Below are positions 11,791 to 24,400 of a stretch of DNA of 64,000 nt, piece after piece (the stretch's first letter is position 1; the number at the start of each line of letters is the position of its first letter). The DNA is from Eustoma russellianum (lineage: Eukaryota; Streptophyta; Magnoliopsida; Gentianales; Gentianaceae). The notes beneath the pieces are model-generated. The model saw nothing but the letters and a program-made list of their open reading frames with translations, was not told the DNA's origin and did not search any database. The translations under genes were made by a program, and so were the position numbers. The stretch lies in contig AP025071.1 of NCBI GenBank assembly GCA_036186865.1, positions 11,367,254-11,431,253 of the forward strand. The letters are read 5' to 3'.

Positions 11791-11798
11791 TATATAAA
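11791..11798 (+). promoter_or_regulatory. TATA box of the solo LTR
   Basis: TATATAAA stands in CCCC-TATATAAA-GAGGG, about 330 bp before the LTR end. This is a usual U3 promoter layout for a plant LTR on the + strand. The transcription start is inferred only. Confidence 0.6.
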
Positions 11799-12225
11799 GA
11801 GGGCTAAGGGTGCATTTACAACACACCTTACTCAAGCATCTCATAAAGCATTCTGCATTCATAGCACTCGAAGCTTGCATTACGTCCGGGAGAAGTCAGG
11901 ACATTCGAAGGTTCGAAGTAGTTCTAGTTCAGTAGTGCCGCTCAACTGAACAGGTACCCGTTGTATCCTGGGAGACGATTGCTCACACCGGTTGGGCACA
12001 GTATACCGGAGCAATACGTCTTAAGGACAGAGTCCTCGACTCGCCCCGGGTTTGATTTATTTTATCATTCCATACGCACACACTAAACGACTGCGTCTTA
12101 GTGCAGGAGTGATTGTTTCCAACAAAAATTTTATAGATGCAGAATGCAAGGAGATGTAGCCATTTGCCATAAGATGGAACGCGATCTATATGATGGATAC
12201 CAGGGCGACGTCATACCAGTCTTAT

Positions 12226-12253
12226 ATATATATATATATCTGTGTGTGTGTAG
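12226..12253 (+). repeat. (TA)n(TG)n microsatellite
   Basis: A short TATATA run is followed by TGTGTGTGTG. Confidence 0.8.
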
Positions 12254-12307
12254 GAACTTCATGAGAAATCATTGTAGTGTTTGCTCTCCTTAGATCATTA
12301 AGACCAT

Positions 12308-12466
12308 ATGGCCGTCAAGAAGGAAAATAATTTTGAGCGCGACGAAGAGAAATCACAAGTTCTCCAAAAATAGGAAAAGTTAGAGGATGATGACATTGTA
12401 AGAGATTTATGTAAGGGGTTTAACCCAATGCTGACCCCATTGGTTGCTTTTGCCAGATACTTATGA
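12308..12466 (+). pseudogene. Coding-like fragment of unknown origin
   Basis: The ATG at 12308 opens a 52-codon frame with one internal TAG at codon 22 and a TGA at 12464. The composition is protein-like: MAVKKENNFERDEEKSQVLQ, then KLEDDDIVRDLCKGFN and MLTPLVAFARYL. A neighbouring stretch in another frame (about 12465-12560) reads NANEFANIRRNVVNKTPFDC. I do not recognise a family. It could be a remnant of a host gene or chance. The rest of 12125-13388 shows poly-T/A runs and nothing else I can assign. Confidence 0.25.
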
Positions 12467-13388
12467 ATGCGAATGAGTTTGCAAATATCAGAAGAAATGT
12501 TGTCAATAAAACTCCATTTGATTGCTTGGATGGCAAAGTCATCTTTGTGAATTACAGTAGGTTTTTTTTTTTTTTTGGGAATGATATTATGATCTATAAA
12601 TGCTGAGTAGTAAGGTGCACTGTATATGTATTTACAACAAATTTGTTTATAATGGAAAATAGATAAGCATAGTTGCTCTATTCACGAGTTTGATTCCTCT
12701 GTGAAGATGTGACCACATTACTAAAGTCATCTTTTCCTGCTAAATTTTGTGGAGTATAAGAGTGAGAAATTAATCTAACTTTCATAGAGAAAACTTTTAT
12801 ATAAATGAATAAATAAAGTTGATGAAATGACAGGATGGCCATGGTTGTACGTATAAACTCTTTGATGAAGATGGAAGTGGCTGAACATGCTAAATACTTG
12901 AAATTGAGGATGATAATAACAGATACATTAGAAATTACTAGTACACAAAGAAATTTGGGGCATTTAGTAAAGATCAATTGTATAGCCATTTAACTAATTT
13001 GGTGTATTTGGTTGTTTAGCCTGGGGTATTTTTTTTTTTAAAAAAAAAACAAGAGAAGAACCGTATATAGATGATGAAGAATGTTGAATTGGACACCGAA
13101 GAAGGTTCGTTTGCAAGTTGTAAATAAGATATGCTTTAAGTCTTGGCAAGTTGTAAATAAGAATGATTTAATTGTCACAGTGGCACCTATCTAGGTCTTG
13201 TGGCTGAGGGTTTTGTTGTAGTAGCTGCTACTTTGTATCCATGATTATGTGTGAATTGAGATTCTAAACCATTGGATTACTTTGAAGATAACCAATTACC
13301 ATACCCTCATGTGTTTGGATCCATGATTGGTACATTTAGTTTGTTAAATTGATGGAATTTATGGGGCTAGTTATCTTATCAAGAATAC

Positions 13389-13455
13389 AACAACAACAAG
13401 CATACTCAGTATCCCAACAATAGCAATAACTACCGCTAGAGTCTGAACAGGATGA
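13389..13455 (-). mobile_element. 3'-end remnant of an RTE-type LINE
   Basis: On the - strand this reads CTAGCGGTAGTTATTG, CTATTGTTGGGATACTGAGT, then TTGTTGTTGTTG. That is the same layout as the 3' end of the LINE at 59841-60136 (stem-loop, TTGGGATATACTGGGT, trinucleotide tail). Only about 65 bp remain. Confidence 0.6.
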
Positions 13456-14595
13456 GAAACAGGCAAACGATACCTCCATCCCAAGAGATAGAGAATTTGC
13501 TTCCAGTGACACATCTCTATATGTACCTTATCGTACCAAGAATCTCACATCAACCTCATGGAAAGGAAAAAAAATCATTGGACAATTTGGAACAATTGTG
13601 CATAATTTCGGGAATGAAATTTGCTTTAGAGAGTGAACACAATTTGTTTGAGGTTTAGAGTGTGAAACCTTGAAAAATTAAAAAGGTAATTTAGGAATTC
13701 GTAAGTTAAAAGGCTAATAAAGAAAATAAAATTAAAAAGGACGAATTTGTTTTAGTAGGGCGGCAATCCAAGACGACATAGAGGGGGAAAAAAGGGAAAA
13801 AATAGAAGAAAAGGCGTTCGCTTTGGAGGCGCTTGGGGATTCTACGGCGTCGTTGCAAGAACCGAGTTGGTCTAAACTATAGGTTAGCTTTTTTTTCCCC
13901 TTTTTTTTTGTGTTCTGCCGTAGCCACTTTAGTTTTAGAGCATTAAGATGTAAATATACAGTCACTATGAGTTAAAATGGGGAATCTACGAAGTATACTT
14001 ATATTTTTAGGGCTGAAAAGCTACGTTGATGAGAATACTAGGGATTTAATATTTTACATTTGTTGAATGCACTGTATTGATGGATGATATTGGAGAACCA
14101 GACAAAATAGTTGTTTTTGTTTCCTCGGTTGGTTGACCGAGAAGAAAATAAGCCAAAACATATTTGGATGGAATGTTGTTACTGCACACAACAAATTACT
14201 CCTTATAGACTCTCGTCTATTGCGGGTATAAGAAGTCGGATGTACGCAATCATACTCATGTGTTAGAAAAACACAGATGTGGTTTTCCGATGTCCATAAT
14301 GAAAATTGCGTCAAGCTGTGTCGATCAACTGCTACTTCACAATATAAGAAGCGCAGACAATTTAGTGACTCATTTCGCTTTATTCCATCATATTCTAAAG
14401 TCAATGAAAAATATGCTTTTAACTCCATTGGAAATGTAAACATGTATATAGTATCTACTTATGCCTAAATATAGTAAATGATAATTATAATGGATAATTG
14501 CATTCAATGTATGATATGATTGTGATTCGTGATTCTTTGATTTGTGTTGATTGCTGAATTTTTTTACTGTCTTTTCATCACTTCTCCTCAAGTTG
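13456..14595. other. Unassigned interval with one coding-like fragment
   Basis: No transposon or gene similarity is recognised over most of this stretch. On the + strand, 13755-13882 translates to AAIQDDIEGEKREKIEEKAF and ALEALGDSTASLQEPSWSKL before a TAG. It is charged and possibly helical, but has no clear start or family. 14480-14595 is AT-rich and may be the 3' LTR/PPT side of the copia remnant to its right. Confidence 0.3.
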
Positions 14596-15545
14596 AGTAA
14601 TGGAGTCTCCAAAAAACAACTTGCATAATGTTGAGCCGAATATCCTTCCGCTGACTGTTTTGGTAAGAATGTCTATTAATTGGTCCTCCGATCGCATGAA
14701 TGGAAGCTCGACGACTCTTTCTTCGATCTTTTTCTTTGATAAAGTGGTGGTCTACCTCAACATATGTTGTCCTATCATGTTGTACTGGCTTTTCTGAAAT
14801 GCAAATAACCACTTGTTGCCACACATTAATTGTGTCGAATTCTTAATTGGGAATCCAATTTCTGTCATCGCCTTTTTTAGCCACATAATCTCCTAAATTC
14901 TTTTCACAATGCATCTAAATTCAGCTTCAACATTATAAAGGGCGACTACCTTCTGCTTTTTACCTCTCCACGTTACTATGTTTCTTCCAATTAAAGTAAA
15001 GTTCCCTTAAGTGGATCGTATATCATTTGAGTTCCCTACCTAATCAGCATCAGCGTAAACTTCAACATCTAGATGCCCATTTTTGCTGAATATTATACCT
15101 GTTCACGATGTGCCTTTAACACACAGCACTATCCGCGTGACTGCATTCATGTGTTCCTCTTGAGGGTCATAAATAAACTAGCTCACTACTTCCACAACGT
15201 ATGTGATGTCAGGTCTGGTGTGTGATAAGTATATTAGCTTTCATACTAACCTTTAGTATCGGTCCTTGTCTGCTGACGAGCCTTCAGATTTTATCTTAAG
15301 CTTATGATTCGCGATCATTAGAGTATCACACGGTTTGCAATCAACCATCTCAACTTCAGCTTGTAGATCAAGTATGTAAATCCGTTGAGAGATAAAGACT
15401 CCCTTCCTTGATCGAAGAATCTTGATCTCTAAAAACTACTTCAGATTGTCTAAATCCTTCATCTTAAATTTCTTAAATAGACTGTTCCAAAGTTGGACAA
15501 ATTGAAGAGGATGTTGACGGTCACATCCAATTGAAAGAACTAGAG
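14596..15545 (-). pseudogene. Copia reverse transcriptase end and RNase H, degenerate
   Basis: On the - strand from 15545 the translation shows FLEIKILRSRKGVFISQRIY, then HTRPDITYVVEVVS, VYADADQVG and VVALYNVEAEFRCIV, then LTKTVSGRIF. This is the order of the RT thumb, the connection and the copia RNase H (normally A-D-A-D-W and S-T-A-E-A-E-Y). It has stops throughout. A purine-rich stretch near 14580-14600 after the coding end resembles a PPT. The left end is not defined. Confidence 0.7.
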
Positions 15546-15562
15546 AAAGGCACTTCATAAAC

Positions 15563-18560
15563 AACAACACTCAAGTCTTTTTCTAGTTATGTAGAGTCGA
15601 TTAAATGGATCACTTATTTCTATTGTATTTTTTTTATTTTAGTTTTTATTTTTAATTATGAGCCGCAACGTAAATCATACCCTTCTTGCGTGTCTCCTAA
15701 TACCGAATACATAATATGTGCATTTAAAATATGCCTCTTTCAAAAATATCATATCATCTTAACCGTGATTCTAGCCTAAGTACCTCAATTCTCACTTAAA
15801 TCTTATACTCTACAAATGGCTACATGAATCAACTATCTCTACCGTGTTCTATCATTTATCATGTGCTCCACAATTGTCATATGTCATATTATTTATATTT
15901 GTCTCTCTCCATGTCTTCTTTAGTCTCCCTCTCCCACGTTTAACATGTACCTTATTCATTGTCTCACGCTGCCTAACAGGTGCATCGCCTATGCACATGT
16001 CCATACCATCTTAATATTGACTCCCTCATATTCTCTTCTATATGAGTCATCCCGACATTTTTTCCTAAGATGTTCATTTATTATTTTATCTTTCCTTGTA
16101 TGTCAATACATTCATCTTACCATTCACATTTTTGCCACCCACATCATTTGTTCATGCTCATAAATGAGTGTCTAACATTCAGATCAATACATAAGTGAGA
16201 GTTTTAAAGGTACTTTCCTATCATATAGAAAACATGAGCGTTTCTCCACTTTAACACCTCATATGTACCCAGTAATTCATATTCTTGTCAACTCCTCCAT
16301 CTTTCTGCAGTATAGATCCTAAATGCCTAAAACTCACTCATGTGAATCTCTTACTTCGTCTTCTTTCGACTCAATTTGAAGCCATTTTCTTCTAGTATCT
16401 CCCGTCAATACTCCAGTTTAGCATTGACTCTTTCATTAAAATCCATCAACACAATATCATATGCAAATAACATGCTTCATAGAACTCTATCTTGAACGTG
16501 TTGGATGGGCTTATCTATAACTAAAGCAAATAAGTATGAAATTAATGCAGATTCTTGGTGTAAACTCAATGTAATATGAAACTATAGGTTTAGTCCTCAT
16601 AGAGTTCTTATCCTTGTCGTTTCTTTCTCATACATGTCTTTAATGATTTCTATATATGCTACTCTAACGCCTATTTTTTTTTTGAAGCACTATCCACATG
16701 ATCTCTTATGGAATTTACTATATGCTTTTTTAAGCTGATAAAAACCATATGCAAATCATGTTTCTTCTCTTGATACCTCTCTATTAATCTATGAAATACC
16801 TCCACTGTTGGCCTTTCCGGCATCAATCCAAATCGATTTTCAGATGCACTAGTTTCTTTGTGAAGTCATTTCTTAATCTCTTGCTCCCACAACTTCATTG
16901 TATGACTCATTAGCTTAATTTCTCTGTAATTTGCAAAATATTGTCATATGTTTTTTATGTAGAGATATTAAAGTAATTTTTCTCTAACGATCAGATATTT
17001 TCTGTTCTTTACAATCTTGTTAAAAAGATATGTGGGTCACATAACACCTTTCTTTCTCTAGGCATTTTCTAGCCTGAATTGGAATACCGTCGAGTCCAAT
17101 CGTTTTATCATTTTTCATCTTTTTCAAAGCATCATCTACCTTTCGCAACCCATGTATCCTTTCCAAAATTGTGTAACTCGCTAAATACAAGATCATCTCC
17201 TGCTAATTCATTAAAAATTTTCTCAAAGTATCTTCTGCATATATATTTTATTGTCATTTCCTCCACTAAATCTTACTATCTTCCTCTTTAATGCATTTAA
17301 CTTCAGTCAAATCACTTGTCTTCCTTTGTCTCTTTCTAGCAAGTTTGTACACAACTCTCACTTTTTTACATGTCCAGCTGCTTATAAAAATCTTCAAACG
17401 CATTTGATTTTTCTTTAGAAACAGTTTAGCTTCATTCTTAACAAGCACATATTTTTCTCAGTTTTCTCGCTTCATGCAAAGTTGTGAAGTGTCCTACTAG
17501 TTCTCTTGGTTTTTAGTTCGTCTTGTACTTCTTCTTTCTACCACCAAGATTTTTTATTTGCAGGCCGAATTTTTGACTCGCCAAGTAAATTTTTTTTGAT
17601 ATTTTCATTATCTTTACCGCTACATCCTCTTACACTTCATTTGAATCATGAATCAACCCATGACCAATATGAGCTAGAAGCTTCCTTCGTAATCCCCGGA
17701 ACTTCTTAATTTCTTAACTTTTCAGGCTTTACTACTATTTTTCTAAAATCTGTTTGCTTAACTTCTTTCAATTTTCACCATTTTATTTTCGATTTTATAG
17801 GCCTTTGTTTTATGTCGGATACAAACATCCAATACTACAAAAGGTGTTGCATTGTTAAACTTTCTCTTTGGATCACCTATAATTCTTACAATTTCATCTA
17901 TCTCTCGTACGAGTCGTGAAATAGTGTATTTTCTACTTATTTAGTCTGCTTTTGAATTAATCAAGTGTTCATCTCTTTTTCTGTAAAATTTATTTGTCAT
18001 TATAAGGTCATACAATTTCAAAATCCAAAATTGATCTTCACTCATCGTTCATGTTTCAAAACCAAATCCATCATGTACCCTATTGTAATCTTTATTCGCT
18101 TTACCTACTTGTCTATTTAAATCTTCTTCTATAAATATCTTATCACTTATTGGAAATTTAGTACTACGTCCTCTTAATCTTCCCAAATTGAACCTTTATA
18201 GCATCCTCTAGACCCACTCGAGGAGCATATACTTAAGAGATATAATTTTACATGTTTTCCTAATAGCACCTACTACTTCGTCTCTTAATGATACATCTAT
18301 AATAACCTCAACTTCATTTTTTGTCTTATTCTTTTCTGTACCAGAGTTCAAATCCCGAATTGTTCAACATCTTAGCTTTTTTCACCTATTCATTTTGTCT
18401 CTTGGAAACATAAAATATTTACATGCCTCTCTTTATTATCGTGCACACTATCTCCATTTTCTTCTCTATTAGAGTTTCAACGTTCCATGTTTCTAGACTA
18501 ATACTCCTGCCTAAACTAGTATTTCTTAGCATCTCGGTTGAAAAAATAGATTGCAGTCCA
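15563..18560 (-). mobile_element. RTE-type LINE, degenerate, near full length
   Basis: On the - strand the 5' side (about 18500-18000) encodes an endonuclease-like stretch with TWNVETL, TIRDLNSGT and DLNRQVGKANKDYNRVHDGFG. 17000-16700 encodes the RT palm region: NYREIKLMSHTMKLWEQ, RFGLMPERPTVEVFHRLIER and DLHMVFISLKKAYSK. 16250-15900 encodes the C-terminal module (KMRxxxxxWFGHV type, here degraded). The 3' end at about 15563 carries the family signature: GACTTGAGTG then TTGTTGTT. Stops are frequent. It has apparently inserted next to copia sequence (14596-15545). Its 5' end lies about 90 bp past the kinase-gene stop codon, in the same orientation. Confidence 0.75.
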
Positions 18561-18651
18561 ACTGAATTCTATTACTAATTTTTTTAACCCATTTCAGAAC
18601 TTCATATCACATTCCCTTCCTTTACAAGATGCTTACATTAACAACTACTAC

Positions 18652-21430
18652 CTACTCTAAAGCCAAATATTGTTGTAGACATTGTTTTAACTTTTGAAAA
18701 GTAACCGGTTTTGATACATAAGAGTCCATACCATTGGCAAAGCACTGTTCCGCACTCTCAGACAACGCGTTTGCCGTCATCTGCATAGCATTTGGTTACT
18801 TTTGATCAGTTATTGTGGGTCAAATCATAAGGAGAATAAGAAGTCTTGAGAAATAATCAATTGTTAAATATCTTGATGTTTGATCTGCACCAACTGTAAC
18901 TCCATGAGCAGAGATCTTTCAGAAAGCTTTTAAGTGATGAAATGAAGAACATGAGAAGCAGTTAATTGTTGTGAGTTTTAAGATAGAAATGGATTGGCAT
19001 GTGTTGCACTGGACGTGTTCAACTACTCCCAGAAGAACATGAACAACAAGAGATGACCTTAATATTGAGGAACTAATGAAGCTAAGCCAGCATTTGTATG
19101 CACTTATATACTCCTTCCATCCCAAAACTATCGTCATAGTTGACTTTTTTACATAGTTCAATTTTCAACTTTGTTAAAACGACAACTATAACAATAATTT
19201 TGAGATGAAGGAAGTATGAACTAAAGCTAATACAAAGAAAAGCAAAGAAGGTGTAGAATATGTATGAAAACTTATGAGAAGCATAAGAATGCATACCGCA
19301 ATGATAGGCATCCGTTTGATCGGTGGTGTAATCAATTGGTAAGTTGCGGAAGAATCTAAAGCAGACAAGTCAGGCTCAATCCCAGCTTCCGCTGCAGCAT
19401 CCCATCTCCCCGATTCTTCAAAGGATCGGATAATTCTTGTAGCCTGGAGGCCATCCATTACAGGCATGCATACGTCCTACACAGTAAAAAGAAAAATTAA
19501 AAGTAGAAGATTCTCAGTCAAGTCATTTTGGTATGCGATGTTCTAATTAGCTTTAACATGCAGTTTCAGAAAAAACTTCATATTTTTCCCCAGTCACTCT
19601 TGTAGATGAAGATAGCTTTCACTAGAAAATTTTTGTTTTGGCAATTGACCATACTTTTGTGAGAGCGTGACATAAATAGAGATGATGAGAAATGCCAGAT
19701 TTTGTTTAATTTAACAGCAATTTTCTGAAGGAACCAGCGCAAATATAGATACTTCACCCTCTACAGTTTTCTTACCTTTGGCAGCTGGAATACAGGAAAA
19801 GAAAAAAAAAAGGTGTTTTATCTCACAAGAACGCTGATTTACCATAAGAATGAGGTCGTAACTGCTCCTTTGAACTGCACGTACGGCTTCGACTCCATTG
19901 CTGACAACCTCAACTTTATGTCCGAACTGCTTCATCATTGACTGTGTCACCATCACATTAACTTTGTTATCCTCCACGAGAAGGATCTTAGGCTTCAAAA
20001 TGGACTCGGAGATTTTTTGGCAATAGCTCGTGGAGCATTCTGAACTTCTACCAGAAAAGCCTGGCATCGGACTTGTTTGTTCGGCAACAGTTGCATCAGA
20101 ACTTGTGCTCTGGTCTTTGCTTGTTCTTGAGGCATTGGGGCAATGTGATCCCACGACAGAGAACTGATCATAATCGCTATTGTCCTGCTGCTTATGTTCA
20201 TCATCTCTGCTGCGTTTGTGATTTGGAATCGTTTGAAGCTCAGAGGAAGCCTCATTAGTGACAACCAATATAGAGCCATCACTTTTACTCTTCTCTAACA
20301 TGCAACCATCTGAAGAACGCAAGAAGTCACCATCTTGCGTCCTGATGCTTTTATGTGCCAGGTTATAACTACCATTGCTTACTGATGAATTTTTGACCCT
20401 GGAAGAAGAATGAGATGAAAAAAATGAACCTAAAGTTCGTGGCTGGAATTGGAAAAATCCGAATTTAGCATCATCATCAGTTGCATCAGAAGGCACATCA
20501 CGTTCATCCATATCCACAAGCTCCTGTGGATCATCGGAAGCATCATCTACGGGAGAAACCTTGTATGGCAATATGAAGGTAAAAGTTGATCCAAAATGCT
20601 CTTTACTAGTGACTGTGAGATGGCCACCCATGAGTTCCACCTGTTCAAGCACCGAAAGGATATTACGAGTTGACTAAACATCACACATGGCATTCATATG
20701 TCAAATATTTAAATAATCCATTATTGTCAAAAAGGGTCCTTCACTGAACTTACAGTATATGAGTCATCACAAGAAAAACATCTAGAGGACGTAAGCTTCG
20801 GAGTTTGACTAAATGGCTAAAAGAGATTTGTCACTGCCTTTATAATTCATGAACCAAACAGTACTCATGCTCTAATAAATGAAACACGATGCATAATCTC
20901 TATTTGCTGATAGTTCAAGTAAGATATTAGAATCTCTGAACAGGATGAATTATTTGATGGTTCTACTGACATAATAGTTATCATGGTAAGCATTACCATA
21001 TGCTACAAACAGAGATTACGGTCTAGTGTCCCATCAGCATAAACTTAGCTGATATAAAAATTGGCATTTCAAAGCATCTTAGTAAACAGTACTCCTCAGG
21101 AGTGAATTTATCAAGGGAAAATACAGCAGCAACATCAATTATAGCGCCTCTCTGGCATGCCTTCAACAACATTTACCACATTTGGTGCTACAAAATACGT
21201 GGGGACAATGTAGTGTTAGGATCTTGTACAGATGTTAAAAGCATATGTACACAGTTATAAACCATGCAGCTAAGGGACTATAATTATGTATTGTAAATTC
21301 AGTTCAGTGTGTAAGTTCATATCGTGAATGCTAGTACTAATAGAGAATCCCTCTGACACGATGAACATCAGAGCAAACCTAGGGGTCCTACATTAGCTAC
21401 AGAAACAGCCACTACTCAGCAGACACTTGC

Positions 21431-21487
<57 letters not shown>

Positions 21488-24400
21488 GCTCCATTATAAC
21501 TTGACCTGCCAATGTCAATGTCATAGGCTACCTCCTTATCTGTAGAAGCAAGTCGATGTTGGGACAGATCTACTTTCTTGTACTACGGTTTCATCTTCTA
21601 AATATTCAAATATAAATTGCAACATTTCATCTGAGATAACAGCAATTTAATCCAAATTCTAAACATGGTAGGTACATAAAAAGGTGTCTAAATAAACACA
21701 AAAAGTTCTCACGAAAATTACCAACTGTTTGCAAATTGCAAGGCCGAGTCCAGTTCCGCCATACTTTCGAGCGGTATCAGAACCAGCTTGCATGTACTTC
21801 TTAAACAGAGATGGTAAAGCCTTTTCTGCATAATTATATCAACATGAGAACCTAATCATTAGGAGTACATAATGAAGCAGGAATCTGCCTCACCAAATGA
21901 AACTTTTTCGGGGCAAATAAATTATCATATTTCACCCAAGTACCTGGTATACCAATCCCTGTATCATAAACATCACAACGTAACCACACAGTACTTTGCT
22001 GTGCAGTACAATTGACATTGTCCTCCTCCAAGTTTGTAGTTGCATTCCCAGTTTGATTACGTGGATTATCCCTGTCAGTATGGTTTTGTTGACTTCCTTT
22101 ACTAGAATTTTGCTCACCGTAGCCCCTTCGGTTGCAAGAAGTTTGAGTCATGGATGAGCACCTTTTGCCATCACATACATTCTCGCAAGCGCCAGGTTGA
22201 TCTGACGAGTGGTTCAAATCAATTTTCTGCCGATCTTCAGCTTGTGGCTCGTTCAGTACATAGAGCCGTATTCCTACTTTCCCTTCATGAGTAAACTTGA
22301 TTGCATTGCTGAAAGGGGGGGAGGGGGGGGGGGATGAATAGGGGAACAACAATGCTGAGAAATTTTTATTTATTGAAACAATAAATGCTCACTAATAAAG
22401 TGCACAACACAGACTTGTCAATGCGTGTCCTAAATATACACAATTATGTGTACTCACACATATAATTATACATGACTAGGTATATGTATATATAGTAGTC
22501 TCAATAATTAATTTCCTAGGTACAAGAAGTTGTTTGTGGATGGAGAATTACGCTTATTTTGCTACTCCTTACAATTTCTAAAAGCCATCTTTAATAGTTA
22601 TCACGAAAATGGAAACAGAAATATAAAAGAATTTACAAGGATGTGAATCATATGGTACAAGAGAGGTGGTTAAAGTAAAGAAGTGTGTCATTTATTCTTT
22701 GTAATTCCTTTGAAGTTTGAAGAGAAGTTATACAGGACAACAGTGTTGTGCGGGTCTTAATGTTAGACAATCAATTATGAACATGAACAAAGGATGTGAG
22801 TGGCGGAGATGAGAATGTTAAGATAGATGTGTGGACATAAAAAGGAATGATAAAATAAAAATGAACATACAAGGAGAAAGGTTAGAGTGGCTCCTATAGA
22901 AGAGAAGATGAGAGACTCATGATTAAGATGGTACGAGCATGTGGAAAGACGTCCTACAGATATACCTACTAGGCTGTGTGAGAAAATGAATCAGGTGTAT
23001 GTTAAATGTGAGAGAAGAGACCAAAGAGGACATGAAGAGAGACAATAAGGAAGGATATGACTTATAAGACAATTGATGAGAATATGATAAATAGAGCACT
23101 TATGTGACAATTGATGGACATATGGTAAATAATAGAGCACAGTGGGACAGTTGGTTCATGTAGCCCGATTTCATGTAGAATGTATAATATTTAAGTAAGA
23201 ATTTTAGGTATTTAGGCAACCACAATTGAGATGATATGATATTTTTGAAAGAGACATTCTAACGACGTATATTATATATTCGGTATTAGGGGACACAAAA
23301 AAATGGTAAAATCTAGGATGCGACTCAAAAAAACGTAAGAGAAATGATTGGCCTACATAACCGACCCTACATAGTGGAAAAAACACTTAAGTGTTATAGT
23401 TCTTGTTGTTATTGTGCCAAACACAAGTCAACTGTGGTGGCAAATAACAGGAAACAAGATAGATGTTCCTCTAGTAGCTGAGCCAAAGAATTAAAGGACT
23501 CGAACGGTGAATAACTTTTATACCAAGTTATATATAAATTAGAAGAGTGCCCCGTCACATTATATATAAGCTTACAGCATTTTCCATGTTGACCCAGAGC
23601 ATATTGTAGAAACGTACTATGGTAAAATAATAGATATATAGTAGAATAAACGTGTTTTACTAGACTTACTAGTGGTTTCATTTAATTAAGGTTGCATATG
23701 TGGTTTCCATAACAGGGAGATCACACTGATCTTATATCCTGAATTCAAATAGTTGCCTAAAATAGAAAGATCCGATCGATCTCTTATTAGTATGTTGGTA
23801 GGCTATAAATAGGTAAATATATTTTACTAACTAATAGAGAGATTGCTTCTTCTTCTTCAACTCTTTATGGTATCATAACCTTAAGGCCTTCAAAACCATC
23901 ACTTCAAAATCTATCTCTCGTTTAAAATGGTTGCCGAAAACTCATCTACATCAAGTGGCATTGAACTACCCTAGACACTTAACACTGGAGCATGATCCAA
24001 TTCTACCACCTATGATGGTATTCTGATGATCATCTCTGACGATAAACTTAATGTAATAACTATCTCTCCTGGCCAAAAGCCATGGAGATATTTATCATTG
24101 GAAATGGCAAGGAGGACTTCCTGTTTGGCACCCTCAAACCTCTAGCTACTAATGATGAAAAGTATAAAGGCTAGAAGACTGCAACAACATGATTATGCCA
24201 TGGCTGGTGGGGTCTATGACATCTAAATTAGTGAGGATTTTCCTTCTCTATTCCACAGCTGACGAAATCTGGTCATCTACCAAGGAAATGTACTTCAAGA
24301 AGGACAATACCTCATAGCTATACGGAATAAAAGCACAACTCCAAGATCTTAAACAGGGTGACATGACTGTCACTAAGTATATCACGCAGCTAACCCAGGC

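Larger units (their letters stand above)
10882..12124 (+). mobile_element. Solo LTR (1243 bp) with perfect 5-bp target-site duplication
   Basis: It begins TGTTTGAGAATTAAAGG and ends TTTCCAACA. The flanking 5 bp are AAAAT on both sides (10877-10881 and 12125-12129), which defines the element precisely. It contains a TATA box, a 260-bp array of CGATCGAT palindromes, and repeated TTTGGGCTTTGGCCC near the start. No second LTR or coding sequence is present, so it is the product of LTR-LTR recombination. The superfamily cannot be assigned without an internal region. Confidence 0.85.
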
